NCBI RefSeq assembly: GCF_946886105.1
Contig: NZ_CAMPHV010000016.1
Coordinates: 1-64,000, forward strand
Length of the DNA: 64,000 nt
Direction of reading: 5' to 3'
DNA from: an uncultured Pseudomonas sp.
GTDB lineage: Bacteria > Pseudomonadota > Gammaproteobacteria > Pseudomonadales > Pseudomonadaceae
The notes beneath the pieces are model-generated. The model was not told where the DNA came from and did not search any database. It saw only the letters and a program-made list of their open reading frames with translations. The position numbers were made by a program, and so were the translations under genes. Positions 25,321-35,932 of this stretch are shown here, in pieces. Position 1 is the first letter of the stretch. Each line of letters opens with the position of its first letter.

Positions 25321-25526
25321 ACTGCTCAACCTCTGAGGCTCGGCGCGTGGACGGCGCGCTCCGATACAGATGCTTAGCTAGTTTTGTGCCAGCAATTAAA
25401 AGTCCTTATATATCAATAAATTGCTCTATTTTTTATAGCTTGACCGGCAAGCCTTTGCCGGTTGTCTGACGCCCGTGGTGGCAATTTGCTGCCGGCCGAC
25501 GATCGGCGCCAGGAAACCGTCGGTCG

Positions 25527-26267
25527 CTATTGGGCGTCGAAGGCCTGGCCGTTCACGCCGCTGCTGTCCGGGCCCATCAAATACAGATAGACCGGCATGA
25601 TCGCTTCGGGTAGTGGGTTGTTTTGCGGGTTTTCCCCGGGGTAGGCCTGGGCACGCATATCGGTGCGGGTGGCGCCGGGATTGACGCTGTTGGCGCGCAC
25701 CGAGGCGATGCCGTCGAGTTCGTCGGCCAGCACCTGCATCAGCCCTTCGGTGGCGAACTTGGATACCGCATAGGCACCCCAGTAAGCGCGGCCTTTGCGG
25801 CCGACGCTGCTTGAGGTGAAGACCACCGAGGCGTCCGTCGACAGCTTGAGCAGCGGCAGCAGGGTGCTGGTCAGCATGAACATGGCGTTGACGTTGACCT
25901 GCATGACACGCATGAAGTTATCCCCGGACAGCTGTTCCAGCGGGGTGCGCGGGCCGATGATCGAGGCGTTGTGCAGCAGGCCGTCGAGCTTGCCGAATTC
26001 GCGCTCGATCATCGCCGCCAATTCGTCGTATTGGTGCGGCAGGGCGGTTTCCAGGTTGAACGGAATCACTGCCGGCTGCGGATGGCCGGCGGCCTCTATG
26101 GCGTCATATATCCGGGTCAGGTGTTCTTCAGTTTTGCCCAGCAGCAATACGGTCGCGCCATGGGCGGCGAAGGTTTGCGCGGCGGCGGCGCCAATTCCAC
26201 GGCCGGCGCCGGTGACCAGGATCACCCGGTCTTTGAGCAGGTCGGGGCGGGCGGAATATTGGAACAT
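25527..26267 (-). CDS. YciK-type short-chain dehydrogenase
   Basis: A 246-residue NAD(P)-dependent SDR oxidoreductase. The nucleotide-binding TGAGRGIGAAAA lies at about 19-30, LLHNASIIGP corresponds to the NNAG motif, catalytic Ser is in SSSVGRKGR, and YAVSK carries the Tyr and Lys. It matches E. coli YciK; the substrate is unknown. In P. aeruginosa the homologue lies just after mupP and ubiG, the same order as here. The ATG at 26267 is preceded by GGAGCCCCC at acceptable spacing. Confidence 0.88.
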   Translation of the reverse strand: MFQYSARPDLLKDRVILVTGAGRGIGAAAAQTFAAHGATVLLLGKTEEHLTRIYDAIEAAGHPQPAVIPFNLETALPHQYDELAAMIEREFGKLDGLLHNASIIGPRTPLEQLSGDNFMRVMQVNVNAMFMLTSTLLPLLKLSTDASVVFTSSSVGRKGRAYWGAYAVSKFATEGLMQVLADELDGIASVRANSVNPGATRTDMRAQAYPGENPQNNPLPEAIMPVYLYLMGPDSSGVNGQAFDAQ

Positions 26268-26280
26268 GGGGGGCTCCTTC

Positions 26281-26364
26281 GGAGAGCTGCAAGCCTCAGG
26301 CCGCAAGCATCAAGTTAAAAGCAAAAGAGTTGCTGCGTGCTGCTGGCAGCTTGTAGTTGCTGCG
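26281..26364. repeat. REP-like palindromic repeat between mupP and yciK
   Basis: AGCTGCAAGCCTCAGGCCGC from 26286 and the opposing GGCAGCTTGTAGTTGCTG near 26344-26361 form an imperfect inverted pair. They share the AGCTGCAAGC core with the repeat at 35846-35932. Confidence 0.5.
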
Positions 26365-27036
26365 TCAGCAGCCGCATAACGCCCGTTCGAGTACGGCGCG
26401 CAATTCCAGCGGATGCTCGACGACCACGTCGGCGCCCCAGTTGCGCGGGTTATCGTCCGGGTGAATATAGCCGTAGGTCACGGCCGCGGTGCGGGTGCCG
26501 GCGGCGCGGCCCGATTCGATATCGCGCAGATCGTCGCCGACGAACAACACGCTGGCCGGGTCCAGGTTCAACTGCGAGCAGGCGAGGAGCATCGGTTCGG
26601 GGTCGGGTTTGCTGCGGGTCACGTGATCCGGACAGATCAGGATCGCCGAGCGTTCGGCCAGGCCCAGGCGCTGCATGATCGGCTCGGCGAAGCGCAGCGG
26701 TTTGTTGGTCACCACGCCCCAGATCAATTTGGCGCTCTCGATCTCGGCGAGCAATTCGTCGATACCGTCGAACGGTCGGGTCAGCACGGCGCAGTGTTCC
26801 TGGTAGCGCTCGAGAAACTCCAGGCGCAGCGCCTCGAAGCCTTGGTCTTCCGGTTGTATGGCGAAGGTGCAGGTAACCATGGCGCGGGCACCGCCGGAAA
26901 CCTGATCGCGGATCAGCTTCTCGGCGATGGGCTCAAGGCCGCGGTCGGCACGCATGGCTTGGCAGATAGCGATAAAGTCCGGGGCGCTGTCGAGCAGCGT
27001 ACCGTCCATGTCGAAAAGCACTGCACGCAGGCGCAT
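26365..27036 (-). CDS. mupP: MupP: N-acetylmuramate 6-phosphate phosphatase (HAD)
   Basis: A 223-residue HAD-family phosphatase. Motif I is [11 protein letters not shown] at residues 8-18, motif II is VVTNKP, motif III has the Lys of RSKPDPEP, and motif IV is [17 protein letters not shown]. In Pseudomonas the phosphatase directly after ubiG is MupP. It dephosphorylates MurNAc-6P in the anhydromuropeptide recycling route to UDP-MurNAc and so affects intrinsic fosfomycin resistance. Generic annotation would be phosphoglycolate phosphatase, so context decides. The start overlaps the ubiG stop (TGATG). Confidence 0.82.
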   Translation of the reverse strand: MRLRAVLFDMDGTLLDSAPDFIAICQAMRADRGLEPIAEKLIRDQVSGGARAMVTCTFAIQPEDQGFEALRLEFLERYQEHCAVLTRPFDGIDELLAEIESAKLIWGVVTNKPLRFAEPIMQRLGLAERSAILICPDHVTRSKPDPEPMLLACSQLNLDPASVLFVGDDLRDIESGRAAGTRTAAVTYGYIHPDDNPRNWGADVVVEHPLELRAVLERALCGC

Positions 27037-27734
27037 CAGACCTCCTTCAATGTCTGGACCATGTAATTGACGGCGACATCCGCTTCCAGCTTGTAATGCT
27101 TGGTCAGCGGGTTGTAGGTCAGCCCGATGATGTCCTTGACCTGCAAGCCGGCGTCGCGGCTCCAGACGCCCAGTTCCGAGGGGCGGATGAATTTTTTGAA
27201 GTCGTGGGTGCCGCGCGGCAACAACTTCAGCAGGTACTCGGCACCTATCACGGCGAACAAATAGGCCTTGGGGTTGCGGTTGATGGTGGAGAAGAACACC
27301 TGGCCGCCGGGTTTGACCAGGGCATGGCAAGCACGGATCACCGATGCCGGGTTCGGCACGTGTTCGAGCATTTCCAGGCAGGTGACCACATCGAACTGTC
27401 CGGGCATCTCCTCGGCCAGGGCTTCGGCGGTGATCTGCCGGTATTCCACCGATACGCCGGATTCCAGTTGATGCAATTGCGCCACGGCCAGCGGCGCTTC
27501 GCCCATGTCGATACCGGTGACGGTCGCGCCGCGTTGTGCCATGGCCTCGCTGAGGATGCCGCCGCCGCAGCCGACATCGAGAATCTTTTTGCCGGCCAGA
27601 CCCACGCGTTCGTCGATCCAGTTGATGCGCAGCGGATTGATGTCGTGCAGAGGCTTGAATTCGCTTTCGCGATCCCACCAGCGGTGGGCGAGGGCTTCGA
27701 ATTTAGCGATTTCGGCGTGGTCGACGTTGCTCAT
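27036..27734 (-). CDS. ubiG: Ubiquinone biosynthesis O-methyltransferase UbiG
   Basis: A 232-residue SAM-dependent methyltransferase performing both O-methylations in ubiquinone synthesis. The N-terminal [25 protein letters not shown] is diagnostic for UbiG. Motif I is [13 protein letters not shown] (about 54-66), followed by [11 protein letters not shown] and the post-I region [15 protein letters not shown]. Size is standard. It heads the ubiG-mupP-yciK group. Confidence 0.93.
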   Translation of the reverse strand: MSNVDHAEIAKFEALAHRWWDRESEFKPLHDINPLRINWIDERVGLAGKKILDVGCGGGILSEAMAQRGATVTGIDMGEAPLAVAQLHQLESGVSVEYRQITAEALAEEMPGQFDVVTCLEMLEHVPNPASVIRACHALVKPGGQVFFSTINRNPKAYLFAVIGAEYLLKLLPRGTHDFKKFIRPSELGVWSRDAGLQVKDIIGLTYNPLTKHYKLEADVAVNYMVQTLKEV

Positions 27735-27889
27735 AAAAATCCCTGGATAGAACTGGAGGCGGGAGGCCTGACGCTTGAAACGTCTATGGTGCCAGTTTCA
27801 CGTTGTGGGGTGGGTGTCTGCGGGCGCATCAAAGTATGTCAGTTTGTCGCACTATCGGGTTTTACTGGTCTGTGTCGATGGGAGGGGCT

Positions 27890-29212
27890 TTAGGCCTGTC
27901 GGGCGATCTTCGTCCCCCAGGCCTGGGCATTGGCGATGATTCGTTGTTCGTCCAGGCGCGTCAGTATGCCGTCTTCGAGCAACTGTTTGCCGCCCACCCA
28001 CAGGTGTTCGACGCCGTTGCGGTTGCTGGCGTAGATCAGTTGCGAGACCGGGTCGTAAACCGGTTGTTGCGCTAGGCCGGACAGGTCGAAAACCGCCAGG
28101 TCGGCAGCCTTACCCACTTCCAGTGAGCCGATTTGCGCGTCCAGGCCGAGTGCGCGCGCGCCGTTCAGGGTAGCCATGCGCAGCGCGCTATGGGCGTCCA
28201 ATGCGGTGGCCGAGCCGGCAACGGCCTTGGCCAGCAAGGCGGCGGTACGGGTTTCGCCGAGCAGGTCGAGGTCGTTGTTGCTGGCCGCGCCGTCGGTGCC
28301 GATGGCCACGTTGACCCCGGCTTGCCAGAGTTTTTCCACTGGGCAAAAGCCGCTGGCCAGTTTCAGATTGGATTCCGGGCAGTGGATCACGCTGGTGTTG
28401 CTGGCGACCAGCAGCGCCACGTCGTCCTCGTCGATCTGGGTCATGTGCACGGCCTGGAAGCGCGGGCCGAGCAAGCCCAGCCGGGCCAGGCGAGCCAATG
28501 GCCGTTCGCCGTGCAATTCCAGGCTCTGCTGCACTTCGAAGGCGGTCTCCTGCACGTGCATATGGATGCCGGCATCCAGCTCTTCGGCGAGCATGCGGAT
28601 ATTCTCCAGCTTGTCGTCGCTCACCGTGTAGGGCGCATGGGGGCCGAACGCGACTTTCAGGCGCGGGTGATGCTTGAGGTCGTCGAACAGGCCGAGCCCT
28701 TTACGCAGGGCTTCGTCGGCGTCGCGCGCGCCGGGGATCGGGAAGTCCAGCACGGGGATGCTGATTTGTGCGCGAATGCCGCTCTTGTGCACCAGTTCAC
28801 TGGCCACTTCCGGGAAGAAGTACATGTCGGCGAAGCAGCTGACGCCGCTCTTGAGTTGCTCGGCGATGGCCAATTCGGTGCCGTCCTGGACGAACTGCTC
28901 ATTGACCCACTTGGCCTCGGCCGGCCAGATGTGTTGCTCCAGCCAGGTCATCAGCGGCAGGTCGTCGGCCAGACCACGGAACAGGGTCATCGCGGCATGG
29001 CCATGGGCATTGACCAGGCCCGGCGTCAGCAGGCGCCCCGGCAGATCGCGGACCTCCAAGGCGGGCTGTTTGAGTGCCTCGGCGCGCGGTGCGATCAGTG
29101 CAATGCGCCCGTCGCGGATACCCAGGCCATGCTCTTTGAGCACCACTCCGGCAGGTTCGACCGGTACCAGCCAGGTGGGCAGCAGCAGAAGGTCGAGGGG
29201 CGCTTCGGGCAT
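27890..29212 (-). CDS. mtaD: 5'-methylthioadenosine/S-adenosylhomocysteine deaminase family (TRZ/ATZ amidohydrolase)
   Basis: A 440-residue zinc amidohydrolase. The metal site motifs are [13 protein letters not shown] (HxH, about 68-70), [12 protein letters not shown], the AVHMTQIDE histidine and the catalytic Asp in [14 protein letters not shown]. In Pseudomonas the orthologue adjacent to mtnA deaminates methylthioadenosine to methylthioinosine, starting a salvage route that bypasses MTA phosphorylase. It is divergent from mtnA across about 200 bases, consistent with joint control. Deamination of other purines cannot be ruled out. Confidence 0.85.
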   Translation of the reverse strand: MPEAPLDLLLLPTWLVPVEPAGVVLKEHGLGIRDGRIALIAPRAEALKQPALEVRDLPGRLLTPGLVNAHGHAAMTLFRGLADDLPLMTWLEQHIWPAEAKWVNEQFVQDGTELAIAEQLKSGVSCFADMYFFPEVASELVHKSGIRAQISIPVLDFPIPGARDADEALRKGLGLFDDLKHHPRLKVAFGPHAPYTVSDDKLENIRMLAEELDAGIHMHVQETAFEVQQSLELHGERPLARLARLGLLGPRFQAVHMTQIDEDDVALLVASNTSVIHCPESNLKLASGFCPVEKLWQAGVNVAIGTDGAASNNDLDLLGETRTAALLAKAVAGSATALDAHSALRMATLNGARALGLDAQIGSLEVGKAADLAVFDLSGLAQQPVYDPVSQLIYASNRNGVEHLWVGGKQLLEDGILTRLDEQRIIANAQAWGTKIARQA

Positions 29213-29382
29213 GGTGTACTTCCGATGGTGGTAAAACAGCAGAGTCTATAGAGGAACGTCGCGCGCTAAAACCCGCACGGTAACGGCACCGTGCTGCGGT
29301 CGTAAGCGCTACCCGGGGCAAAAAAACTTGACGCTGTCCGGGCGGCCAGCACACTGAACAGCTTGCGGCTTGGTTCTACGCG

Positions 29383-29388
29383 TATAAT
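29383..29388 (+). promoter_or_regulatory. -10 element for mtnA
   Basis: A perfect TATAAT at 29383-29388 lies about 29 bases before the mtnA ATG. No good -35 hexamer is found at 16-18 bases; TTGCGG is 14 bases away. Confidence 0.4.
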
Positions 29389-29416
29389 CGCCGGCTTTTT
29401 CCGGTGGAGGTATGGG

Positions 29417-30493
29417 ATGCGCGAGCAATTGCTGGCGGCAGAGAAGGTCAAGGCCATCGAGTGGCGGGACGGCGCTCTGCATCTGCTCGACCAGCGCGTA
29501 CTGCCTTTCGAGGAAACGTGGCTCAGCTATGCTTCGGCCGATGCTGTGGCCGAAGCCATTCGCAGCATGGTGGTGCGCGGGGCGCCGGCGATCGGTATCG
29601 CCGCCGCCTACGCGATTGTGCTGGCGGTGCGTGCCCGTTTGGTGGCCGGGGGCGACTGGCGCCTGGCGCTGGAGGCCGACTTCAAACGTTTGGCCGACTC
29701 TAGGCCGACTGCCGTCAACCTGTTCTGGGCGCTCAATCGCATGCGCGAACGGCTGGATCGGCTCAAGGATGGCGACGATCCGCTGGCGGTGCTCGAGGCT
29801 GAGGCCGTAGGTATTCATCAGAGCGACCGCGAGGCCAATCTGACCATGGCCCAGCTCGGTGTCGACCTGATCCGTAAACATCAGGGCAATCTGCAAAATT
29901 TGCTCACCCACTGTAATGCCGGCGCCCTGGCCACCGGCGGCTTCGGCACGGCGCTGGGGGTGATTCGCGCCGCTCACCTCGAGGGTTTGGTCGAGCGCGT
30001 GTATGCCGACGAAACCCGCCCCTGGCTGCAGGGCTCGCGTCTGACTGCCTGGGAGCTGTCTGGCGACGGAATCCCGGTCACCGTGAATGCCGACTCGGCC
30101 GCCGCGCACTTGATGAAAACCCGTGGCATCACCTGGGTCGTGGTCGGTGCCGACCGTATCGCCGCCAACGGCGATGTGGCCAACAAGATCGGCACCTACC
30201 AGCTGGCGGTCAGTGCCATGCACCATGGCGTGCGTTTTATGGTGGTGGCGCCTAGCTCGACCATCGATATGGCGCTGGAAAGCGGCGAGGACATACCCAT
30301 TGAAGAGCGCGGTGGCGATGAGTTGTTGACGCTCAATGGGGTGCCGGTGGCCGGCGGCGTCGAGGCGCTCAATCCGGTGTTCGATGTGACGCCGGCCGAC
30401 CTGATCGATTTCCTCGTGACCGAGAAGGGTGTGGTCGAGCGCCCGGATCTGGCGAAAATGACCCAGCTGATGTGCCGCAAGCGTTTGCATTGA
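29417..30493 (+). CDS. mtnA: Methylthioribose-1-phosphate isomerase MtnA
   Basis: A 358-residue enzyme converting 5-methylthioribose-1-phosphate to methylthioribulose-1-phosphate in methionine salvage. It has [16 protein letters not shown] near the N-terminus and the catalytic Cys in [33 protein letters not shown] and the catalytic Asp in [18 protein letters not shown] follow. It distinguishes itself from eIF2B relatives by these substrate-site motifs. ATG at 29417 follows GGTGGAGG. An earlier in-frame ATG at 29363 precedes the promoter and is rejected. Confidence 0.92.
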   Translation: MREQLLAAEKVKAIEWRDGALHLLDQRVLPFEETWLSYASADAVAEAIRSMVVRGAPAIGIAAAYAIVLAVRARLVAGGDWRLALEADFKRLADSRPTAVNLFWALNRMRERLDRLKDGDDPLAVLEAEAVGIHQSDREANLTMAQLGVDLIRKHQGNLQNLLTHCNAGALATGGFGTALGVIRAAHLEGLVERVYADETRPWLQGSRLTAWELSGDGIPVTVNADSAAAHLMKTRGITWVVVGADRIAANGDVANKIGTYQLAVSAMHHGVRFMVVAPSSTIDMALESGEDIPIEERGGDELLTLNGVPVAGGVEALNPVFDVTPADLIDFLVTEKGVVERPDLAKMTQLMCRKRLH

Positions 30494-30781
30494 GTCGAGC
30501 CCCGTTCGCCCTGAGGAGAGCTTCGGGGCGTTCTGACCGGCTTGAAATGGCTTCGCTGGCCAGGGCGATTATGGCTACCGGGGGATAGGTGCACGGCGGC
30601 GATTGTGGTAAGCTCCCGCGGTTTTCAGGGCGCCCATTGCGGGCGTCTCAATTGCGCAGTTACATGGCATAACTCATTGATTTGTCGTGAGTCGTTGCTG
30701 GCCTAGGGCCGCGGCGGCGAGCTTCGCTACGTTCAGGATGGGCGGTGCGGAGTTTCACTAGAAAAAGGAATCAGGCTACTC
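30494..30781. other. Leader region of gyrA
   Basis: 288 bases without a credible gene. A GC-rich dyad (GGGCGCCC-ATT-GCGGGCG, near 30628-30645) lies in the middle, and AAAAAGGA directly precedes gyrA as its ribosome-binding site. No promoter could be assigned confidently. Confidence 0.4.
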
Positions 30782-33562
30782 ATGGGCGAACTGGCCAAAG
30801 AAATCCTCCCGGTCAATATTGAAGACGAACTCAAGCAGTCTTACCTCGATTACGCGATGAGCGTAATCGTCGGGCGAGCCCTGCCGGATGCACGCGATGG
30901 CTTGAAGCCCGTGCACCGTCGGGTGCTGTTCGCGATGAGCGAGTTGGGCAACGACTGGAACAAGGCATACAAGAAGTCCGCCCGTGTGGTCGGTGACGTC
31001 ATCGGTAAGTATCACCCGCACGGCGATACCGCGGTCTATGACACCATCGTGCGTATGGCGCAACCGTTCTCTTTGCGTTACCTGTTGGTCGATGGTCAAG
31101 GCAACTTCGGTTCGGTGGACGGCGACAACGCCGCGGCCATGCGATACACCGAAGTGCGCATGACCAAGCTGGCCCATGAGCTGCTGGCCGATCTGCACAA
31201 GGAAACCGTCGATTGGGTGCCGAACTACGACGGCACCGAAATGATCCCGGCGGTAATGCCGACCAAGATCCCCAACCTGTTGGTCAACGGTTCCAGTGGT
31301 ATCGCCGTGGGTATGGCGACCAATATCCCGCCGCACAACCTCACCGAGGTGATCAACGGCTGTCTGGCCCTGATCGATACTCCCGAGCTGACGGTCGATG
31401 AGCTCATGCAGCACATCCCGGGCCCGGACTTCCCGACGGCGGCGATCATCAATGGTCGCGCTGGCATCATCGAGGCTTATCGCACCGGTCGTGGACGCAT
31501 CTACATGCGCGCCCGCGCCATTATCGAAGACATCGATAAGGTCGGCGGCCGGCAGCAGATCGTCGTCACCGAGCTGCCTTACCAGCTGAACAAGGCGCGG
31601 TTGATCGAGAAGATCGCCGAGCTGGTAAAAGAGAAGAAGCTCGAAGGCATCACCGAACTGCGCGACGAGTCCGACAAGGACGGTATGCGCGTGGTCATCG
31701 AATTGCGCCGCGGCGAAGTGCCGGAGGTGGTGCTCAACAACCTCTACGCGCAAACCCAGATGCAGAGCGTCTTCGGTATCAACGTCGTGGCCCTGATCGA
31801 CGGCCAGCCGAAGGTCCTCAACCTCAAGGAGATGCTCGAAGCCTTTATCCTGCACCGTCGCGAAGTGGTGACCCGGCGTACGGTGTTCGAGCTGCGTAAG
31901 GCCCGCGAGCGTGGCCATATCCTTGAAGGCCAGGCCGTGGCGCTGTCCAATATCGACCCGGTGATCGCCCTGATCAAGGCGTCGCCGACTCCGGCCGAAG
32001 CCAAGGAAGCGCTGATTTCCACGGCCTGGGAATCGACCGCCGTGGAAGCCATGGTCGAGCGCGCCGGCGCCGACTCCTGCCGCCCGGAAAACCTCGAGCC
32101 GCAATACGGCTTGCGCGACGGTAAGTATTACCTGTCGCCGGAGCAGGCTCAGGCGATTCTCGAATTGCGTCTGCATCGCCTGACCGGTCTGGAGCATGAG
32201 AAGCTGCTGGCCGAGTACCAGGAAATCCTCCTGCAGATCGGCGAGTTGATCCGCATCCTCACCAGCGCCGTGCGCCTGATGGAAGTGATCCGCGAAGAAC
32301 TCGAAAGCATCAAGGCCGAGTTCGGCGATGCGCGCCGCACCGAGATTCTCGATGCGCGCCTGGATCTGACCCTGGGCGACTTGATCACCGAAGAAGAGCG
32401 GGTGGTGACCATCTCCCACACCGGTTACGCCAAATCGCAACCGCTGTCCGCCTATCAGGCGCAGCGTCGCGGCGGTAAGGGCAAATCAGCGACCGGGATC
32501 AAGGACGAGGATTACATCGCCCACCTGCTGGTCGCCAACAGCCACTCCACGCTGTTGCTGTTCTCCAGCAAGGGCAAGGTGTATTGGCTGAAGACCTACG
32601 AAATTCCCGAGGCGTCGCGCGCCGCTCGCGGTCGTCCGCTGGTCAACCTGCTGCCGCTGGATGAGGGTGAGTACATCACCACCATGCTGCAGATCGATCT
32701 GGAAGCCCTGCAGCAGAGCGCTGGCGACGATGAAGAGCTGGATGACGCCGATGACGCGGTGATCGAAGGCGAAGTGGTCGAAGCCGAGGACGTGGTCGAA
32801 GCCGAAGAAGTCGACGGCGACACGGCAGAACTGGTCGCTGAGGCGACCGGTGCCTACATCTTTATGGCTACCGCGTTCGGTACGGTGAAGCGCGCCCCGC
32901 TGGCGCAGTTCAGCCGGCCGCGCTCCAGCGGCCTGATCGCGCTGAAGCTGAAGGAAGGCGACACCCTGATCGCCGCCGCCATCACCGATGGTTCCAAGGA
33001 GGTCATGCTGTTCTCCGAAGCCGGTAAGGTGATTCGTTTCGCCGAGAACGCGGTGAAGGTGCGCAACCGTGTCGCGGGGGGGATCCGCGGCATGAAGCTC
33101 GGTAAGGACAAGCAGCTGATCTCCATGTTGATTCCCGAGTCGGGAGCGCAGATTCTCACCGCTTCCGAGCGCGGTTTCGGCAAGCGCACACCATTGAGCA
33201 AGTTCCCCCGTCGCGGGCGCGGCGGCCAGGGCGTGATCGCCATGGTCAGCAACGAGCGTAACGGCAAGCTGGTCGGCGCCGTGCAGGTGCTCGATGGCGA
33301 GGAAATCATGCTGATTTCCGACCAGGGCACCCTGGTGCGTACGCGGGTCGGCGAAGTCTCCAGCCTGGGCCGCAACACTCAGGGCGTGACCCTGATCAAG
33401 TTGGCCAAGGACGAGAAATTGGTCGGGCTTGAGCGTGTGCAGGAACCTTCCGAGGAAGAGGGTGACGAGCTGCTCGAGGGTGAAGAAGGGATTGTCGGCA
33501 GTGCGGGCGAGGCTGCCGAGGTATCCGATGCCGCCGACGAAAGTCCTGTCGGCGAAGAGTGA
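30782..33562 (+). CDS. gyrA: DNA gyrase subunit A
   Basis: A 926-residue type II topoisomerase subunit that cuts and rejoins DNA during negative supercoiling with GyrB. The catalytic Tyr122 is in [10 protein letters not shown]. The quinolone-resistance region reads [10 protein letters not shown] with Thr83 and Asp87, the susceptible residues for Pseudomonas. The winged helix and tower are intact. In the C-terminal beta-pinwheel the GyrA box QRRGGKG is present. A strongly acidic insertion (about 640-690, rich in Asp, Glu and Val) interrupts the pinwheel between blades, and a second acidic tail ends the protein. Both are typical of pseudomonad GyrA. Confidence 0.97.
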   Translation: MGELAKEILPVNIEDELKQSYLDYAMSVIVGRALPDARDGLKPVHRRVLFAMSELGNDWNKAYKKSARVVGDVIGKYHPHGDTAVYDTIVRMAQPFSLRYLLVDGQGNFGSVDGDNAAAMRYTEVRMTKLAHELLADLHKETVDWVPNYDGTEMIPAVMPTKIPNLLVNGSSGIAVGMATNIPPHNLTEVINGCLALIDTPELTVDELMQHIPGPDFPTAAIINGRAGIIEAYRTGRGRIYMRARAIIEDIDKVGGRQQIVVTELPYQLNKARLIEKIAELVKEKKLEGITELRDESDKDGMRVVIELRRGEVPEVVLNNLYAQTQMQSVFGINVVALIDGQPKVLNLKEMLEAFILHRREVVTRRTVFELRKARERGHILEGQAVALSNIDPVIALIKASPTPAEAKEALISTAWESTAVEAMVERAGADSCRPENLEPQYGLRDGKYYLSPEQAQAILELRLHRLTGLEHEKLLAEYQEILLQIGELIRILTSAVRLMEVIREELESIKAEFGDARRTEILDARLDLTLGDLITEEERVVTISHTGYAKSQPLSAYQAQRRGGKGKSATGIKDEDYIAHLLVANSHSTLLLFSSKGKVYWLKTYEIPEASRAARGRPLVNLLPLDEGEYITTMLQIDLEALQQSAGDDEELDDADDAVIEGEVVEAEDVVEAEEVDGDTAELVAEATGAYIFMATAFGTVKRAPLAQFSRPRSSGLIALKLKEGDTLIAAAITDGSKEVMLFSEAGKVIRFAENAVKVRNRVAGGIRGMKLGKDKQLISMLIPESGAQILTASERGFGKRTPLSKFPRRGRGGQGVIAMVSNERNGKLVGAVQVLDGEEIMLISDQGTLVRTRVGEVSSLGRNTQGVTLIKLAKDEKLVGLERVQEPSEEEGDELLEGEEGIVGSAGEAAEVSDAADESPVGEE

Positions 33563-33605
33563 TCTGTCCGGGCGAGTCGGTCTCGCCCGCAGCAGCCTAG
33601 GATCT

Positions 33606-33640
33606 GGCGGCCGATCCGAGATCGGGCCGCCACCATTTTT
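33606..33640 (+). terminator. Terminator-like hairpin between gyrA and serC
   Basis: GGCGGCCGAT (33606-33615) pairs with ATCGGGCCGCC (33621-33631, one bulged G) and is followed by ATTTTT at 33635-33640. A second stem, CGGGCGAG/CTCGCCCG, lies at 33569-33589. Together they probably attenuate read-through from gyrA; serC begins 13 bases later. Confidence 0.6.
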
Positions 33641-33653
33641 AGCGAGAGTGGAT

Positions 33654-34739
33654 GTGAGCAAGCGAGCCTATAACTTCTGCGCCGGCCCGGCCGCGCTTCC
33701 TGAAGCTGTTCTGCAACGCGCCCAGGCGGAGCTCCTCGACTGGCAGGGTAAAGGCCTGTCCGTCATGGAAATGAGCCACCGCAGCGACGAGTACACCGCC
33801 ATCGCCGAGAAGGCCGAGCAGGATCTGCGCGATCTGCTGAGCATTCCTTCGGACTATAAAGTGCTGTTTTTGCAGGGCGGCGCCAGCCAGCAGTTCGCTG
33901 AAATTCCGCTCAATCTGTTGCCCGAAGACGGCGTCGCCGACTATATCGATACCGGCATCTGGTCGAAGAAAAGCATCGAAGAAGCGCGGCGCTACGGCAG
34001 CGTGAATGTCGCCGCCAGCGCCAAGGGCCTCGATTATTTCGCGATTCCCGGGCAGAACGATTGGCAACTGTCGAAGAATGCCGCCTACCTGCATTACGCC
34101 AGTAACGAAACCATCGGTGGTCTGCAGTTCGATTGGATTCCCGAGGTCGGCGACGTACCGCTGGTGACGGATATGTCTTCGGACATTCTGTCGCGGCCAT
34201 TGGATGTCTCGAAGTTCGGCCTGATCTACGCTGGTGCGCAGAAGAATATCGGCCCGTCCGGCCTAGTCGTGGTGATCGTTCGTGAAGATTTGCTCGGCCG
34301 TGCCCGCAGCGCCTGTCCGACCATGCTCAATTACAAGATCGCCGCCGACAACGGCTCGATGTACAACACCCCGGCGACCTTTTCCTGGTACCTCTCCGGC
34401 CTGGTCTTCGAGTGGCTGAAGGAGCAGGGCGGGGTCGAGGCCATGGAGCAGCGCAACCACGCCAAGAAGACCCTGCTGTATGGCGCCATCGACAGCAGCG
34501 AACTGTACAGCAACCCGATCGCGGTTAATGCCCGTTCCTGGATGAACGTGCCGTTCCGCCTGGCCGACGAACGCCTGGACAAGCCGTTCCTGGCCGGCGC
34601 CAACGCGCGCGGTCTGCTCAACCTCAAGGGCCATCGTTCGGTCGGCGGCATGCGCGCTTCGATCTACAACGCCGTGGGCCTGGATGCCGTCGAGGCGCTG
34701 GTGGCTTACATGGCGGAATTCGAGAAGGAGCACGGCTGA
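33654..34739 (+). CDS. serC: Phosphoserine aminotransferase SerC
   Basis: A 361-residue PLP enzyme making 3-phosphoserine for serine (and 4-phosphohydroxythreonine for pyridoxal phosphate). The N-terminus RAYNFCAGPAALPEAVLQRA is diagnostic. The PLP lysine is in IYAGAQKNIGPSG, and GHRSVGGMRASIYNA ends the substrate-binding region. The start is GTG at 33654, giving exactly the size of the P. aeruginosa enzyme; an in-frame extension into gyrA is spurious. The stop overlaps the pheA ATG (TGATG), opening the serC-pheA-hisC-tyrA/aroA-cmk-rpsA run. Confidence 0.95.
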   Translation: MSKRAYNFCAGPAALPEAVLQRAQAELLDWQGKGLSVMEMSHRSDEYTAIAEKAEQDLRDLLSIPSDYKVLFLQGGASQQFAEIPLNLLPEDGVADYIDTGIWSKKSIEEARRYGSVNVAASAKGLDYFAIPGQNDWQLSKNAAYLHYASNETIGGLQFDWIPEVGDVPLVTDMSSDILSRPLDVSKFGLIYAGAQKNIGPSGLVVVIVREDLLGRARSACPTMLNYKIAADNGSMYNTPATFSWYLSGLVFEWLKEQGGVEAMEQRNHAKKTLLYGAIDSSELYSNPIAVNARSWMNVPFRLADERLDKPFLAGANARGLLNLKGHRSVGGMRASIYNAVGLDAVEALVAYMAEFEKEHG

Positions 34740-35845
34740 TGACCGATGCAATCTCCGAACAGGAACTGCAAGCGCTGCGCCTGCGCATCGATAACCTCGA
34801 CGAGCGCATTCTCGAGCTGATCAGCGACCGTGCTCGCTGCGCCGAGGAAGTGGCGCGAGTGAAGATGAAGTCGCTGGCAGAAGGCGAGAAGCCGGTGTTC
34901 TATCGTCCCGAGCGCGAAGCCCAGGTGCTCAAGCGCATCATGGAGCGCAATCAGGGGCCGCTGGGCAACGAGGAAATGGCGCGGCTGTTCCGCGAAATCA
35001 TGTCGTCCTGCCTGGCTCTGGAAAACCCGCTGCGGGTCGCCTATCTGGGTCCGGAAGGCACCTTCACCCAGGCCGCGGCCATGAAGCATTTCGGCCACGC
35101 GGTGATCAGTCAGCCGATGGCGGCGATCGACGAGGTGTTCCGCGAAGTGGCGGCGGGGGCGGTGAATTTCGGCGTGGTACCGGTGGAGAACTCCACCGAA
35201 GGCGCGGTCAACCACACCCTCGACAGCTTTCTCGAACACGACATGGTCATCTGTGGCGAGGTCGAACTGCGTATTCACCACCATCTGCTGGTTGGCGAAA
35301 CCACCAAGGTCGACAAGATCACGCGCATCTACTCCCATGCCCAGTCCCTGGCGCAGTGCCGTAAATGGCTCGATGCGCACTACCCGAACGTCGAGCGTGT
35401 GGCGGTCTCGAGCAACGCCGACGCGGCCAAGCGGGTCAAGAGCGAGTGGAACAGCGCAGCCATCGCCGGCGACATGGCGGCCGGTCTTTACGGCCTGAGC
35501 AAAATCGCGGAAAAGATCGAGGATCGTCCGGACAACTCCACGCGCTTTTTGATCATCGGTAACCAGGAAGTGCCGCCGACCGGCGACGACAAGACTTCGA
35601 TCATCGTCTCCATGCGCAACAAGCCTGGTGCGCTGCACGAGTTGCTGGTGCCGTTCCACAATAACGGTATCGACCTGACCCGTATCGAAACCCGCCCGTC
35701 GCGCAGCGGTAAGTGGACCTACGTATTCTTCATCGACTTCGTCGGCCACCACCGCGACCCGCTGATCAAGGACGTGCTGGAAAAACTCAACCAGGAAGCC
35801 GTGGCGCTGAAAGTGCTGGGGTCGTATCCGAAGGCGGTACTTTAA
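34739..35845 (+). CDS. pheA: Bifunctional chorismate mutase/prephenate dehydratase
   Basis: The P-protein of phenylalanine synthesis, about 368 residues. An AroQ chorismate mutase domain (about 5-95, LRLRIDNLDERILELISDRARCAEEV) is followed by the prephenate dehydratase domain (VAYLGPEGTFTQAAAMKHFG, VPVENSTEGAVNHTLD, and NSTRFLIIG with the catalytic Thr). A C-terminal ACT domain (SIIVSMRNKPGALHELL and the ESRP-like ETRPSR) should bind phenylalanine for feedback control. It overlaps serC by one base. It is separated from hisC by a REP-like repeat. Confidence 0.95.
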   Translation: MTDAISEQELQALRLRIDNLDERILELISDRARCAEEVARVKMKSLAEGEKPVFYRPEREAQVLKRIMERNQGPLGNEEMARLFREIMSSCLALENPLRVAYLGPEGTFTQAAAMKHFGHAVISQPMAAIDEVFREVAAGAVNFGVVPVENSTEGAVNHTLDSFLEHDMVICGEVELRIHHHLLVGETTKVDKITRIYSHAQSLAQCRKWLDAHYPNVERVAVSSNADAAKRVKSEWNSAAIAGDMAAGLYGLSKIAEKIEDRPDNSTRFLIIGNQEVPPTGDDKTSIIVSMRNKPGALHELLVPFHNNGIDLTRIETRPSRSGKWTYVFFIDFVGHHRDPLIKDVLEKLNQEAVALKVLGSYPKAVL

Positions 35846-35932
35846 ATAGCAGCAGCAAGCTGCAAGCCACAAGCTGCAAGCGGATCGACGCGCGGCGAAC
35901 GGCTTGCAGCTTGTGGCTCGAGGCTTGTAGCT
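35846..35932. repeat. REP-like palindrome between pheA and hisC
   Basis: GCCACAAGCTGCAAGC at 35866-35881 is perfectly inverted at 35902-35917, with a 20-base GC-rich loop. AGCTGCAAG repeats also occur on the outer sides. It fills the whole gap inside an otherwise tightly packed operon. Confidence 0.8.

Noticed and set aside
31019..31051. Possible quinolone-resistance change in GyrA
   Set aside because: Residues 83 and 87 are Thr and Asp, the normal susceptible state for Pseudomonas.
30776..32440. Minus-strand ORF opposite gyrA
   Set aside because: Shadow frame; gyrA on the other strand is certain.
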